Shown: piece after piece, positions 46,307-56,961 of the stretch
Position numbering within the stretch: the first letter of the stretch is position 1
Layout: each line of letters opens with the position of its first letter
Origin: JANXPZ01 sp033853925
GTDB lineage: Bacteria; Eisenbacteria; RBG-16-71-46
Assembly: GCA_033853925.1 (NCBI GenBank)
Contig: JAWOLC010000011.1
Span: forward strand, 12,061-76,060
Direction of reading: 5' to 3'
Length of the DNA: 64,000 bases
Notes under the pieces: generated by a model
What the model was told of the DNA's origin: nothing
Database searches by the model: none
The model's input: only the letters and a program-made list of their open reading frames with translations
Made by a program: the position numbers and the translations under genes

Positions 46307-47394
46307 ATGATCGGCACCCTGCTCTTCGTCTCCTTCCCGCTGGCCGTCGCCCGCGCCATGGCCGCGAATCCCGCGCCCGCGGAGCGGCGGCTGCTCGTCT
46401 TCCTCGCCCTCGCCGCCTCCGGCGCCCTCGCCGCCTTCCTGCTGGCGCGGGCCCGGGTCTCGCGCGCGGTTCGCGAGCTGGTCGCCAGCGCCCGCCAGGT
46501 GGGAGCCGGCGATCTGCGCAAGCGCGTCCCCGTGCGCGGGCGCGGCGGGCTCGCGCGCCTCGCCCTGGAGTTCAACGCGATGTGCGAGCGGCTCGAGCAG
46601 ACGCAACGCTCCCTGCTCGAGGAGCAGGAGGAACGCCGGCGCGTGGAAGCGAGGCTGCGCGAGGCCGAGCACCTGGCCAGCATCGGCCGGCTCGCCGCCG
46701 GCCTGGCCCACGAGATCGGCACGCCCCTGAACGTCATCAGCGGCCGCACGGAGTCCCTGCTGCGCCGGGGAGGCGGCGACGAGTCGGCGAGCCGCAGCCT
46801 GCGGATCATCGGCAGCCAGATCGAGCGCATCGCCCGCACCGTCCGGGCCATGCTCGACTTCGCCCGCGCCCACGAGCCGCGGCTCGCCCTCAGCGATGTG
46901 ACGGAGCTGATCCGGGACGTCCTCGACCTCGTCGAGCAGCGCTTCGAGCAGGCACGGGTGCGGGTGACGACCTCCATCGCCCCGGATCTGCCGGCCGTGG
47001 CCGTGGACGCCGACCAGATCCAGGAGGTGTTCCTGAACCTGGCCTTGAACGCCGCCGACGCGATGCCGGCGGGGGGTGAGCTGCGCATCGCCGTCGAGCG
47101 CGTGTCGCGCCGTCGGCCGGAGCGCGAGGAGCCGTCGCGGCCCTTCGTGGCGGTGGCCTTCGAGGATACGGGCACGGGCGTCGCCGCCGAGAACCTGGGG
47201 CGGGTCTTCGATCCCTTCTTCACCACCAAGGAGATCGGGGTGGGCACCGGGCTCGGCCTCTCGATCGCCTACGGCATCGTCAGCGAGCACGGTGGCTGGA
47301 TCGAGCTGGAGAGCGCGCCCGGCCGGGGCGCGCGGGCCACGGTGTTCCTGCCCCTCGAGCCGCTCGGCGCCCCCGCCGGCGCCGGAGCCCGGGC

Positions 47395-47401
<7 letters not shown>
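46307..47401 (+). CDS. Sensor histidine kinase
   Basis: 364 residues. Two closely spaced N-terminal helices with almost no loop, then HAMP (ARQVGAGDLRKRVPV), the H-box GLAHEIGTPLN and ATPase motifs NLALNAADAMP, DTGTGV and GTGLGLS. The missing sensor loop suggests it senses the membrane or a partner. It overlaps the following sigma-54 regulator gene by 7 nt, its probable phospho-acceptor. A GGAGG-TT-CCTCC inverted repeat lies near 46262-46273. Confidence 0.93.
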
Positions 47402-48744
<1,343 letters not shown>

Positions 48745-49109
48745 CCCGACAGGGTGTCCCGGGGTGCCACACCCGTGGCGTTCCGCCCCGAACCCGCGAT
48801 CGGTGCGCTCCGGGGCGGCATCGCGCGGGTGGCGAGCCCTCCGTGGGACGCCGCGCTCGCCGGGGCCGGCGCGCGGCCGAGCGATCTCGGCCGCGCAACG
48901 GCTTGGCCGCCGCCGCGTTCGCGCGACAGGGGCGAGCTGGCACGTGAATCGCCTCGTGGGGCGCGGGGCGAGGAGCGTGTCCGTCGCGCGGGACCAGGCC
49001 GCGCCGAGGAGAAGAGCGCGAGGGCTCACGGGCCGCCCAGTCTTCGCCCTGCCGAAGGGAGCCGGTCGCGCGAACGCGTATCCTCGTCACGGAACGAAGG
49101 AGGGTCATC
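48745..49109. other. Intergenic region with dyad and sigma-54-like promoter
   Basis: 365 nt. A 10-bp perfect stem GCGCGGCCGA/TCGGCCGCGC lies at 48871-48896. At 48938-48953 TGGCAC, 5 nt, TCGCC keeps the GG-N10-GC spacing. At 49087-49092 TATCCT is a possible sigma-70 -10. No gene recognised. Confidence 0.4.
48871..48896. promoter_or_regulatory. Perfect dyad, possible regulator site or terminator
   Basis: Ten base pairs around a GCGATC loop, 127 nt after the regulator stop and 42 nt before the sigma-54-like box. No T-run follows. Confidence 0.35.
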
Positions 49110-49391
49110 ATGCCTCAGACCAAGGGTCAGACCATGTCGGCACAGCACCGTTCCTCGCGCCTCGCCGAGATGGGTTGGAACGACATCGACTTCCCGGGCT
49201 GCTACCTGCTCATCGACTCCGGGGAGCTCGTCCGGATCCCGGAGGAGGCGCTGGCGCCGGGGCACTCGCCGCTCGTGACGATCACCTCCTCGCGGGACAC
49301 GCGGGTGGCTCGGCTCTCCGAGAACCCCTCCGAGCCGATCTCGGTGCTGCGCGCCACCGCGGCGGACAACGACTACTTCGTCAACTTCTGA
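49110..49391 (+). CDS. Small conserved protein, copy 1 of a tandem pair
   Basis: 93 residues, ATG after AAGGAGGG. The core reads MGWNDIDFPGCYLLIDSGEL, then SPLVTITSSRDTRVARLSE and AADNDYFVNF at the C-terminus. No signal peptide or membrane helix. Function unknown. About 70 percent of the core positions recur in the copy at 49517. The end motif A-D-N-D-Y and the early W-N-x-I...PGCYL are the most constant parts. Confidence 0.75.
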   Translation: MPQTKGQTMSAQHRSSRLAEMGWNDIDFPGCYLLIDSGELVRIPEEALAPGHSPLVTITSSRDTRVARLSENPSEPISVLRATAADNDYFVNF

Positions 49392-49516
49392 AGGGTCGGG
49401 ATGCGGCCGGGCGAGGGGCGGGCGAGCTGGCGCCGCGGTGAGCGAGCCGGGGCCTCGCGAGCCCGCCCCCCTCCCGGTGCTCGAGAGAGAGTGGCCGCCC
49501 GCCAAGGAGGCGCCAG

Positions 49517-49819
49517 TTGCCGAGAAGGAAATCGCACCCCAAGCGACGGGCTCCGGAGCCGGAGGGGCGGCGCGTCCGGGACGCCGGTCCTCCCGAGATG
49601 GAGTGGAACGAGATCACCCGGCCCGGGTGCTACCTGATGGTCGGCAGCGGTCAGCTCGTGCGCGTGCGCTCGGGGGTGGTGGGCAGCGGTCATCCGCCGC
49701 TCGTCAGCATCACGACCCGGGGGGACACGCGCGTCGCGCGGCTGTCCGACGACGCCGCGGCGCCGATCTCGTCCTTGCGGACGATGGCGGCGGACAACGA
49801 CTACCTCGTGGCCTTCTGA
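49517..49819 (+). CDS. Small conserved protein, copy 2 of a tandem pair
   Basis: 100 residues from TTG 49517; AAGGAGG at 49504-49510 fixes this start. A basic N-terminus (MPRRKSHPKRRAPEPEGRR) is unique to this copy; the core is WNEITRPGCYLMVGSGQLVR, then PPLVSITTRGDTRVARLS and AADNDYLVAF. Same family as copy 1; function unknown. Confidence 0.75.
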   Translation: MPRRKSHPKRRAPEPEGRRVRDAGPPEMEWNEITRPGCYLMVGSGQLVRVRSGVVGSGHPPLVSITTRGDTRVARLSDDAAAPISSLRTMAADNDYLVAF

Positions 49820-49987
49820 GCGGAGGCGAGACGACCGGCGCCCAGCATGCTGCACCGGCAGCGGAACGCGTTTGGAGGCATGCCGCTGCGCGTGAAGTCT
49901 GGGCGTCAGGCTCCGCCTCCGCTCAGGAGGAGTGACGAGGCCGGGGGAGCCGGGGACCGGGCGGTGGCCGGGTCCCCTCGCGGGAAG

Positions 49988-50006
49988 GGAGCACTTTTCT
50001 TGCTCC
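49988..50006 (+). promoter_or_regulatory. Hairpin or sigma-54-like element before the PAS kinase
   Basis: GGAGCA-CTTTTCT-TGCTCC is an inverted repeat. Read as a promoter, GAGCAC-TTTTC-TTGCT resembles TGGCAC-N5-TTGCT but lacks the first G of the GG pair. Start codon 50039 lies 33 nt on. The two readings compete. Confidence 0.3.
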
Positions 50007-50038
50007 TTCTCCGGCCCGATCTCATCCATCCGGCCGAT

Positions 50039-51577
50039 ATGAGCGATCTCTCTTCCAGGGGGGGTGGGGATCTCTACCGGCTGGCCGTGGAGCTGTCGCC
50101 CTCGGGCATGCTGGCCGTGGATGCCTCCGGCACGATCCTCCTCGTCAACCGCGAGGTCGAGCGGCTCTTCGGCTACGGCCGCGACGAGCTGAACGGCCGC
50201 CCGGTCGAGTTGCTCGTGCCCGAGCGCTTTCGCGGGCGGCATCCGGCCCTGCGGCACGCCTTCTTCCAGGAGCCCGAGATGCGCCCCATGGGAGCGGGGC
50301 GCGAGCTGTTCGGCCTGCGCAAGGACGGCACCGAGTTCCCCGTCGAGATCGGGCTCAACCCCATCCGCACCGAGCTGGGCCTGCTGGTCTTCGCCTCGAT
50401 CGTGGACGTGACCCACCGCCAGCAGCTCGAGGAGCAGCTTCGGCAGTCGCAGAAGCTCGAGGCGATCGGGACGATCGCCGGGGGCATCGCCCACGACTTC
50501 AACAACCTGCTCCTGAGCGTCGTGGGGCACGCCGAGCTGGCGCGCGCCAGCCTGGCCGCGGATCCCAAGGAGAGAGAGGACATCGATCAGATCCTGAAGG
50601 CCGCCCAGCGCGGGCGCGAGCTGGTGCAGCGGATCCTGACCTTCAGCCGGCGGCACGTGACCGCCCGCGTGCCCCTGCGTCTCGAGCGTCCGGTCCGCGA
50701 CGCGCTCGGCTTGCTGCGCGCCTCGCTGCCGAGCACGATCGAGCTGCGCGAGGACTTCGATCCGCGCACCCCCGCCGTGCTGTCGGACGAGACGGACGTC
50801 CACCAGATCCTGATGAACCTGGTGACGAACTCGGCGCACGCCCTGGAGGGGGGCGGGCGCATCGACATCGCGCTCGCGCCCCACCTCGTGTCCGCGGGGA
50901 GCGACTCGCTCCATCCCGATCTGAAGCCCGGCGCCTACGCGCGCCTCACCGTCGTGGACAACGGGCACGGGATGACCCCCGAAGTGGCGCAGCGGGCCTT
51001 CGAGCCGTTCTTCACCACCAAGCCCGTGGGGACGGGCACGGGGCTCGGCCTCTCCGTCATCCGCGGCATCGTGCGCAGCCTCGGCGGCGTGATCGCGCTG
51101 GAGACCCGGCCGAACGAGGGCACGCGGGTGGACATCTTCCTCCCCGCGCTGTCGGAGGAGGAGGCGCCGCTGCGGGGGGCGGAGACGGACCCCGAGGCGC
51201 ACGCGGAGGCCCGCGTGCTGCTCGTGGAGGACGAGGAGATTCTGGCCACGCTGCAGCGCCGTCGCCTCGAGGACTTCGGCGTGCGCGTGACCGTGCACAC
51301 GTCCAGCGTGGAGGCGCTCGCGGACTTTCGCGCCAGGCCCGAGGCCTTCGATCTCCTGATCACCGACAACACGATGCCGGGCCTCACGGGCTCGGCCCTC
51401 GCCCGCGAGGTGCACCGCCTGCGCCCGAGCCTGCCCATCCTGATGATCTCGGGCGTGCTGGAGACCGACGACCCGGTGGTTCTCCGCGCGCGCGGCGTGG
51501 TGGGCGTGCTGCGCAAGCCTCACAGCGCGAAGGAGCTGGAGGACGCCGTCCGCCAGGCTCTCCGCGCGACCGCCTGA
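50039..51577 (+). CDS. PAS-histidine kinase-receiver hybrid
   Basis: 512 residues from ATG 50039. PAS domain (LSPSGMLAVDASGTILLVNR, GYGRDELNGRPVELLVP), H-box GGIAHDFNNLL, ATPase motifs NLVTNSAHAL, DNGHGM and GTGLGLS, then a receiver (LLVEDEEI, Asp in LLITDNTMPG, Lys in LRKPH). Cytoplasmic, no membrane helix. The start has no Shine-Dalgarno, so ATG 50039 is chosen on domain grounds. Output partner unknown. Confidence 0.92.
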   Translation: MSDLSSRGGGDLYRLAVELSPSGMLAVDASGTILLVNREVERLFGYGRDELNGRPVELLVPERFRGRHPALRHAFFQEPEMRPMGAGRELFGLRKDGTEFPVEIGLNPIRTELGLLVFASIVDVTHRQQLEEQLRQSQKLEAIGTIAGGIAHDFNNLLLSVVGHAELARASLAADPKEREDIDQILKAAQRGRELVQRILTFSRRHVTARVPLRLERPVRDALGLLRASLPSTIELREDFDPRTPAVLSDETDVHQILMNLVTNSAHALEGGGRIDIALAPHLVSAGSDSLHPDLKPGAYARLTVVDNGHGMTPEVAQRAFEPFFTTKPVGTGTGLGLSVIRGIVRSLGGVIALETRPNEGTRVDIFLPALSEEEAPLRGAETDPEAHAEARVLLVEDEEILATLQRRRLEDFGVRVTVHTSSVEALADFRARPEAFDLLITDNTMPGLTGSALAREVHRLRPSLPILMISGVLETDDPVVLRARGVVGVLRKPHSAKELEDAVRQALRATA

Positions 51578-51593
51578 GCTTCGCCGCTCCGCC

Positions 51594-53072
51594 TCAGGTC
51601 CCCAGCGCCTCGCAGGTCCGGCGGAAGTGGTGGCCGTAGATCGCCAGGGTCACGGCCACGCGCAGGAGCGCGGGTCGCCGGCAGAACGTCCACGCGAGCA
51701 GGTGCCAGTAGTGGAAGCGCTCGCGGCCCAGGACCCCCAGCCGCAGGCTCGAGTAGGCGAACGCCCAGGCGCTGCGCCAGTCCAGGCGCCAGCCGATGCG
51801 CGGCGGCCGGTACTCGCGCAGGAAGGTGCGGATGCGCCCGTAGTAGGAGCCGGGCGCGTAGAGCCGGGCGAGGAGGTTGCGGTAGCCCGAGCGCAGCACC
51901 TCCGCGTTCATGCGTGGCACGAAGTTCGTCGAGCCGTCCACGTTGTCGCCGGTGCTCTCGCCGAGGATCCGGCCCTCGCGCTTCAGCCGCTCGTAGAGGC
52001 GCGTCCGCGGCGCGGCGTTCAGCAGCCCCACCATGGCCGTGACGATGCCGCTCCGCTGGATGAACTCGATCTGCGTCTGGAAGATCGCGGGCGTGTCGCT
52101 GTCGAAGCCGATGATGAAGCCTCCCTGCACCTGCAGGCCCGCCCGCTGGATCCGCTTCACGTTCGCGACGAGATCGCGGCCCCGGTTCTGCCGCTTGTTG
52201 CACTCCGCGAGCGCCGCGTCCTCCGGCGTCTCGATGCCGATGAACACGGTGTCGAAGCCCGCCGCCACCAGCATGCGCATCAGGGCCTCGTCGTCGGCCA
52301 GGTTGATCGAGGCCTCGGTGTAGAAGCTGAAGCCGGGCCGCGTGCGCCGCCAGGCGATCAGCTCCGGCAGGAGCCCCTCCTTCAGCTCGCGTTTGTTGCC
52401 GATCAGGTTGTCGTCCACGAAGAACACCGCGCCGCGCCAGCCCAGGCGATGGATCGCCTCCAGCTCGGCGATGACCTGGGCAGGACTCTTCGTGCGCGGC
52501 CGGCGGCCGAAGAGAGCAGTGACGTTGCAGAACTCGCAGTCGAAGGGACAGCCCCTCGAGAACTGCACGCTCAGGGAGTGGTAGCGCCTGAGATCGGCCA
52601 GGTCCCAGAGGGGCGCGGGGGTCTCGTGCAGCTCCGGGAACTCGCTGGCCGTGTAGATCCGCTCCGCCTTGCCCCGCTCCAGGTCGCGCAGGAAGGGGGC
52701 CAGGGTGGCCTCGGCCTCGTCGAGGACGAAGTGATCCACCTCGGGAAACCGCTCGTGCTCGGCGGTGAAGAGCGGGCCGCCGGCGACGATCTTCTTGCCC
52801 GCGGCACGGCAGCGGGCGATCAGCGCCCGCGCCGAATCCCGCTGGGCGATCATGGCGCTCACGAGCACGATGTCGGCCCAGGCCAGGTCCGCGTCGCGCA
52901 GGCGGCGGACGTTCTCGTCCACCAGGCGCTTGTTCCAGCCGGCGGGCAGCATCGCCGCCACGGTCAGGAGTCCGAGCGGCGGCAGCGAGGCGCGGCGACG
53001 CACGAACTTGAGGGCGTGCTTGAAGCTCCAGAAGGTCTCGGGGAACTCGGGGTAGAGCAGGAGAGCGTTCAT
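51594..53072 (-). CDS. B12-binding radical SAM protein (DUF4070 type)
   Basis: 492 residues. N-terminal cobalamin-like domain (NALLLYPEFPETFWSFKHAL, LPPLGLLTVAAMLP), the radical SAM cluster motif RGCPFDCEFCNV, then FFVDDNLIGN, FIGIETPEDAAL and a long DUF4070 tail. Family members methylate unactivated carbons, for example hopanoids; the substrate here is not shown by sequence. Convergent with the PAS-kinase gene. Confidence 0.9.
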   Translation of the reverse strand: MNALLLYPEFPETFWSFKHALKFVRRRASLPPLGLLTVAAMLPAGWNKRLVDENVRRLRDADLAWADIVLVSAMIAQRDSARALIARCRAAGKKIVAGGPLFTAEHERFPEVDHFVLDEAEATLAPFLRDLERGKAERIYTASEFPELHETPAPLWDLADLRRYHSLSVQFSRGCPFDCEFCNVTALFGRRPRTKSPAQVIAELEAIHRLGWRGAVFFVDDNLIGNKRELKEGLLPELIAWRRTRPGFSFYTEASINLADDEALMRMLVAAGFDTVFIGIETPEDAALAECNKRQNRGRDLVANVKRIQRAGLQVQGGFIIGFDSDTPAIFQTQIEFIQRSGIVTAMVGLLNAAPRTRLYERLKREGRILGESTGDNVDGSTNFVPRMNAEVLRSGYRNLLARLYAPGSYYGRIRTFLREYRPPRIGWRLDWRSAWAFAYSSLRLGVLGRERFHYWHLLAWTFCRRPALLRVAVTLAIYGHHFRRTCEALGT

Positions 53073-53171
53073 GGGCCCAGACTACTCCGGCCCGCGTCCC
53101 GCACCAAACGCGTGACCCGAGCGGGCCACGTCGCGGCGCGGCTCGGGCGCGCGCCGCGAGGCCGCCGCGGC

Positions 53172-53531
53172 TCAGGAGCGCGCGCGCGCGCGAGCGTCGC
53201 GGTGGCCGGCGACGAGCCGGTAGCACCACTCGCTCGCCGCGGCGAAGGCCGGGACGTGCCGGTAGAGCCACCATGGCCCGCCGCGTCCCACCACGGCCAG
53301 CACGCGGAACACGGCCGCCGCGCCCTGCGACGAGCGACCGTCGGGCTCGACGAGCTGCACCGCCGCGCGGAAGCGCTCCCGCGGAATCTCGGGGAAGCGC
53401 GCGGCGGCCTCCGGGTACGCGGCGAGGTCCACTCGCTCGCCCGCGGCGCGTCCCAGGCGCGCGGCCCACTCGCGGCAGAGGGCGCACTCGCCATCGTAGA
53501 CGAGAACGGCGCGGGGTGACGTGTCCTGCAT
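53172..53531 (-). CDS. DCC-family (DUF393) thiol-disulfide protein
   Basis: 119 residues from ATG 53531 (MQDTSPRAVLVYDGECALCR). The family hallmark DGECALC carries the CxxC; later WWLYRHVPAF and EWCYRL. Role in redox is by family only. Divergent from the MsrA gene with a strong hairpin between. Confidence 0.85.
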   Translation of the reverse strand: MQDTSPRAVLVYDGECALCREWAARLGRAAGERVDLAAYPEAAARFPEIPRERFRAAVQLVEPDGRSSQGAAAVFRVLAVVGRGGPWWLYRHVPAFAAASEWCYRLVAGHRDARARARS

Positions 53532-53703
53532 CGGTCGGAGATCCTCGGGCGGTGCGCCGGCCTCGGGGCCGTAGTCGGAAGACAGGCGCCACCCCGCCGA
53601 CCATCGCCCGAGCCCGGCGGGAGGGGCCGCCATCCCCGGGCGCCCCCGCTCATCCTAAGGATGCCGCGTGGAGCGTCGAGGAGCCCGGTCGGGCCACGCG
53701 GGC

Positions 53704-53724
53704 GCGGGAGCGAAACGCTCCCGC
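53704..53724. promoter_or_regulatory. Perfect 9-bp palindrome before msrA
   Basis: GCGGGAGCG-AAA-CGCTCCCGC, 28 nt before the MsrA start, in the divergent region. It could be an operator or leader hairpin. Confidence 0.4.
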
Positions 53725-53752
53725 GGGCAGGCTCGGCCGTGAGGAGATCGAG

Positions 53753-54442
53753 ATGGGACCGCGAGGGTCTTGGTGGAGGCCGGCGCGAGTGCGGCAGGCC
53801 TCGCTGGCATTTCTTGCCTTGTCGGCCGGCTTGGCCGGGCCGGTCCGAGCCCTGGCGGCGAGCGGCGCGGGCGCCGGGCCGGGAGGAGCGATGAGCGAGC
53901 AGCGAAGCGAGACCGCCACGCTGGCCGGCGGCTGCTTCTGGTGCATGCAGGCCATCTTCGAGAGGCTCCAGGGGGTGGAGAAGGTGGTCGCGGGCTACGC
54001 CGGCGGGAGCACGCGGAATCCGACGTACGAGCAGGTGTCCACCGGGGCGACGGGCTACGCGGAGACCGTGCAGATCACCTTCGATCCCGCGGTCCTGAGC
54101 TACCGGGACCTGCTGCGCATCTTCTTCGCCTTCCACGATCCGACGACCCCGAATCGCCAGGGTGCAGACGTGGGCACACAGTACCGCTCGGCGATCTTCT
54201 GGCACGATCCCGGGCAGCGGGCCGTGGCCGAGCAGGTGATCGCCGACCTCGAGAAGGGCCGCGTCTTCCGCCGGCCGATCGTCACCCAGGTCGTTCCCTT
54301 CACGAGCTTCTATCCCGCCGAGAGCTACCACCAGGACTACTACGACAAGAATCCCGATCAGGGATACTGCCAGATCGTGATCTCGCCGAAGGTGGCGAAG
54401 CTGCGCAAGCTCTACGCGGAGCGGCTGAAGCCGGTGCCCTGA
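53753..54442 (+). CDS. msrA: Exported peptide-methionine (S)-S-oxide reductase
   Basis: 229 residues from ATG 53753 (GAGGAG 6 nt upstream). N-terminal LAFLALSAGLAGPVRALA looks like a signal peptide, so it would act outside the cytoplasm; a second good start exists at ATG 53891 (GGGAGGAG), giving a cytoplasmic form. Core motifs: LAGGCFWCMQAIF with the catalytic Cys, GYAGGSTRNPTYEQVSTG, DVGTQYRSAIFW and ESYHQDYYDKNP. The Cys codon is a normal TGC. It repairs methionine sulfoxide. Confidence 0.95.
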   Translation: MGPRGSWWRPARVRQASLAFLALSAGLAGPVRALAASGAGAGPGGAMSEQRSETATLAGGCFWCMQAIFERLQGVEKVVAGYAGGSTRNPTYEQVSTGATGYAETVQITFDPAVLSYRDLLRIFFAFHDPTTPNRQGADVGTQYRSAIFWHDPGQRAVAEQVIADLEKGRVFRRPIVTQVVPFTSFYPAESYHQDYYDKNPDQGYCQIVISPKVAKLRKLYAERLKPVP

Positions 54443-54463
54443 GCGGGTCGCGGGCTCGGTCGC

Positions 54464-54480
54464 CCCTTGCGGCGCAAGGG
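54464..54480 (+). terminator. Hairpin after msrA
   Basis: CCCTTGC-GGC-GCAAGGG, seven pairs, 22 nt past the stop. Confidence 0.5.
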
Positions 54481-54532
54481 CTTGCCGCCCCTGCTCGCTG
54501 CGGAACGGAACGCTCCGAGAAGCTTCTAGCCC

Positions 54533-54562
54533 TGGACGAATCCCTGACGTTACTGGTACAAT
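54533..54562 (+). promoter_or_regulatory. Promoter with extended -10
   Basis: TGGACG (54533-54538), 18 nt, TACAAT (54557-54562) preceded by TGG (extended -10 TGN). About 115 nt upstream of the gene at 54677. Confidence 0.55.
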
Positions 54563-54676
54563 TCGGCCCGTCTGATGGAGGCTCGCGCGCTGACCCTCGG
54601 CTGAGGGCGGGCGGAGCCTCCGCACTGTATACGGCCCGGCTCGACCTCTCGGCACCCCCGAGGCCGCGGAGAAGAG

Positions 54677-56797
54677 ATGCCCCCATCACGCCTGATCGGC
54701 GCCTCGTGCCTGGCCGCGCTCCTCCTGGCGGCTCCTGCTCCCGCCCCTGCCGTGACGGCCACGGGCCGTCTCCAGATCATCCATCTCGACGTCGGCCAGG
54801 GGGACGGGGCCGTGATCATCTCCCCGCTGGGCCAGGTGGTGATGATCGACGACGGGGTGAACGGGAATCCCACGCCCGCCTGCGGCGTGAAGGTGCCGCA
54901 GCAGCTCCAGGCGCTGGGCGTCACCCACGTGGACTACCACTTCAGCAGCCACTACCACTCGGATCATCTCGGCCTCTTCAAGACCATCTTCGGGGCCGGC
55001 GGAATCGCCACCGTGGACTACGGCTGGGATCGCGGGGGGTCGTACTCCACGAGCTACTACACGGACTACAACACCACGCTGGGGAGCAAGCGCCGCACGC
55101 TGGTCAAGAACCAAGTCATCACGCTCGATTCGCTCTCGGCGCATCCCGTGCGGATCAAGTGCGTGGACCTGAACGCCGCGGGGATCTCCACCACCGACGA
55201 GAACTCGCTGAGCGTCCAGCTCAAGGTGACCTACGGCGAGTTCGACATGTCCTTCGGCGGCGACACCCCGGGCGCGAACTCCGGGAGCTACAAGAACGTC
55301 GAGACCACGGTCGGTCCGGAGATGGGCCCGATCGAGGTCTACAAGGTGCACCACCACGGCTCGGCGACCTCGAGCCTGACGGACTGGCTCAACGCCACGA
55401 AGCCCAAGATCGCCGTGATCTCCGAGGGCACGGGCAACACCTACGGGCATCCGACCTCGGCGGCACTGACGCGCCTGCACAACGCGGGAGTGCACACGTA
55501 CTGGACGGAGACCGGCTCGGGCGCCGCCCCGACCCCGGGCTGGGACAAGGTCTCGAACGGCCAGATCGTCATCTCCGCGACCTGGGAGCCGGGCGGTGTG
55601 GACACGATCCGCGGGAACGGCTTCGCCGACACGTTCACGAACTCCGGGACACCGACCGGCGACACCACGCCGCCGGTCGTGGCGGTGGGGGCGCCGAACG
55701 GGGGCGAGGACTGGAAGGCGGGCTCGGCGCAGGCCATCACCTGGACGGCGAGCGACGACGTGGGGGTGACGGCGGTGGATCTCGCCTACTCCACGGACGG
55801 CGGGGCGAGCTTCCCCAACTCGATCGCCACCGGCCTGGCCAACAGCGGCAGCTACCTCTGGACGGTGCCCGACGCGCCCGGGACGAGCGTGCGGGTGCGG
55901 GTGCGCGCCCGCGACGCGGCGGGGAACCTGGGCGCGGACTCGAGCGCGACCGGCTTCACGATCTCGACCTGGACGATCACGGCCACGGCGGGGGCGAACG
56001 GGAGCGTGAGCCCGAGCGGGGCGGTGGCCGTGGCCCAGGGGGCGAGCCAGCGCATCGCGATCGCGCCGGCGGCGGGCTACCGGGTGGGGAGCGTGATCGT
56101 GGACGGGAACCAGGTGGCGGCGGACACGAGCTACACCTTCTCGAACGTGAGCGCGAACCACACGCTGAGCGCGAGCTTCGCGGACGCGGCGGCGCCGGCG
56201 GTGGTGGTGACGGCCCCGGTGGGGGGCGAGCGCTGGGCGGCGGGGAGCGAGCAGACGATCCGCTGGACGGCGAGCGACAACGTGGGGGTGGATTCGGTGG
56301 CGGTGGAGTACTCGCTGGTGGGGGTGGAGGGGCCGTGGCTGACGGTGGGGCGGGGGCTCGCGAACACGGGGTCGTGCCCGTGGACGCTGCCCGAGGTGGG
56401 AAGCGAGAATGCCTGGGTGCGAGTGACGGCGTACGACGGGGTGGGGAACGCCGGGAGCGGGACGAGCGACAGCGCCTTCGTGATCCTGAGCGGAACAGCA
56501 GCGGTCGGGGAGCGCGGGGCGCCGGTGCTGGCGCTGGGGCGGCCGCAGCCGAACCCCGGGACGGGCGCGACGTGGCTGGGCTTCTCGCTGCCGGCGGCGG
56601 GGCGGGCGCGGCTGGAGATCCTGGACGCGAGTGGGCGGCGGCTGTGGGCGAGGGAAGGGGACTACGCGGCGGGGGCGCAGGGCCACCGCTGGGATGGTCG
56701 GACGACGGCGGGGGGGCGACTGGGGGCGGGGCTCTACTTCGTGCGACTGGTGACGCCCTGGGGCCAGCGCACCCAGCGTCTCGTCTGGCTGCCGTGA
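54677..56797 (+). CDS. Secreted ComEC-like metallo-beta-lactamase protein with Ig/InlB-like repeats and sorting domain
   Basis: 706 residues. Signal peptide LAALLLAAPAPAPAVTA. Lactamase fold of the ComEC/Rec2 type: IIHLDVGQGDGAVI, HYHSDHLGL (metal ligands), FGGDTPG, VHHHGS and GHPTSAAL. No ComEC membrane part. From about residue 330: an Ig-like unit (NGGEDWKAGS), an InlB/Flg_new-like unit (WTITATAGANGSVSPSG), a second Ig unit and a FlgD-like C-terminus (GLYFVRL). Likely a surface nuclease or phosphodiesterase; substrate inferred only from the fold. Confidence 0.87.
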   Translation: MPPSRLIGASCLAALLLAAPAPAPAVTATGRLQIIHLDVGQGDGAVIISPLGQVVMIDDGVNGNPTPACGVKVPQQLQALGVTHVDYHFSSHYHSDHLGLFKTIFGAGGIATVDYGWDRGGSYSTSYYTDYNTTLGSKRRTLVKNQVITLDSLSAHPVRIKCVDLNAAGISTTDENSLSVQLKVTYGEFDMSFGGDTPGANSGSYKNVETTVGPEMGPIEVYKVHHHGSATSSLTDWLNATKPKIAVISEGTGNTYGHPTSAALTRLHNAGVHTYWTETGSGAAPTPGWDKVSNGQIVISATWEPGGVDTIRGNGFADTFTNSGTPTGDTTPPVVAVGAPNGGEDWKAGSAQAITWTASDDVGVTAVDLAYSTDGGASFPNSIATGLANSGSYLWTVPDAPGTSVRVRVRARDAAGNLGADSSATGFTISTWTITATAGANGSVSPSGAVAVAQGASQRIAIAPAAGYRVGSVIVDGNQVAADTSYTFSNVSANHTLSASFADAAAPAVVVTAPVGGERWAAGSEQTIRWTASDNVGVDSVAVEYSLVGVEGPWLTVGRGLANTGSCPWTLPEVGSENAWVRVTAYDGVGNAGSGTSDSAFVILSGTAAVGERGAPVLALGRPQPNPGTGATWLGFSLPAAGRARLEILDASGRRLWAREGDYAAGAQGHRWDGRTTAGGRLGAGLYFVRLVTPWGQRTQRLVWLP
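55671..56189 (+). repeat. Ig plus InlB-like cassette, copy shared with the subtilase
   Basis: About 173 residues, with lines such as STDGGASFPNSIATGLANSG and NVSANHTLSASF, that recur in the same order at 58931-59454. Codon choice differs: this copy and the following tail prefer G-ending codons. Confidence 0.75.
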
Positions 56798-56961
56798 GGT
56801 AATGGGCCGCGGCCGGCGCTCCCGGAGCCGGCCGGCCGGCTCGGATCAGGACCGGGAGAGATCGCCGGCGTTCGCGCGTCGCGATCTGCGTGAGACAATC
56901 GACGAACAGGCCGCGCTCGGGCGAACGCAGGGAGCGCCGCGCGCGACGGGAGAGTGGCCGT

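Noticed and set aside
53920..53950. Possible selenocysteine in MsrA
   Set aside because: The catalytic codon in GCFWC is TGC, and no in-frame TGA is present.
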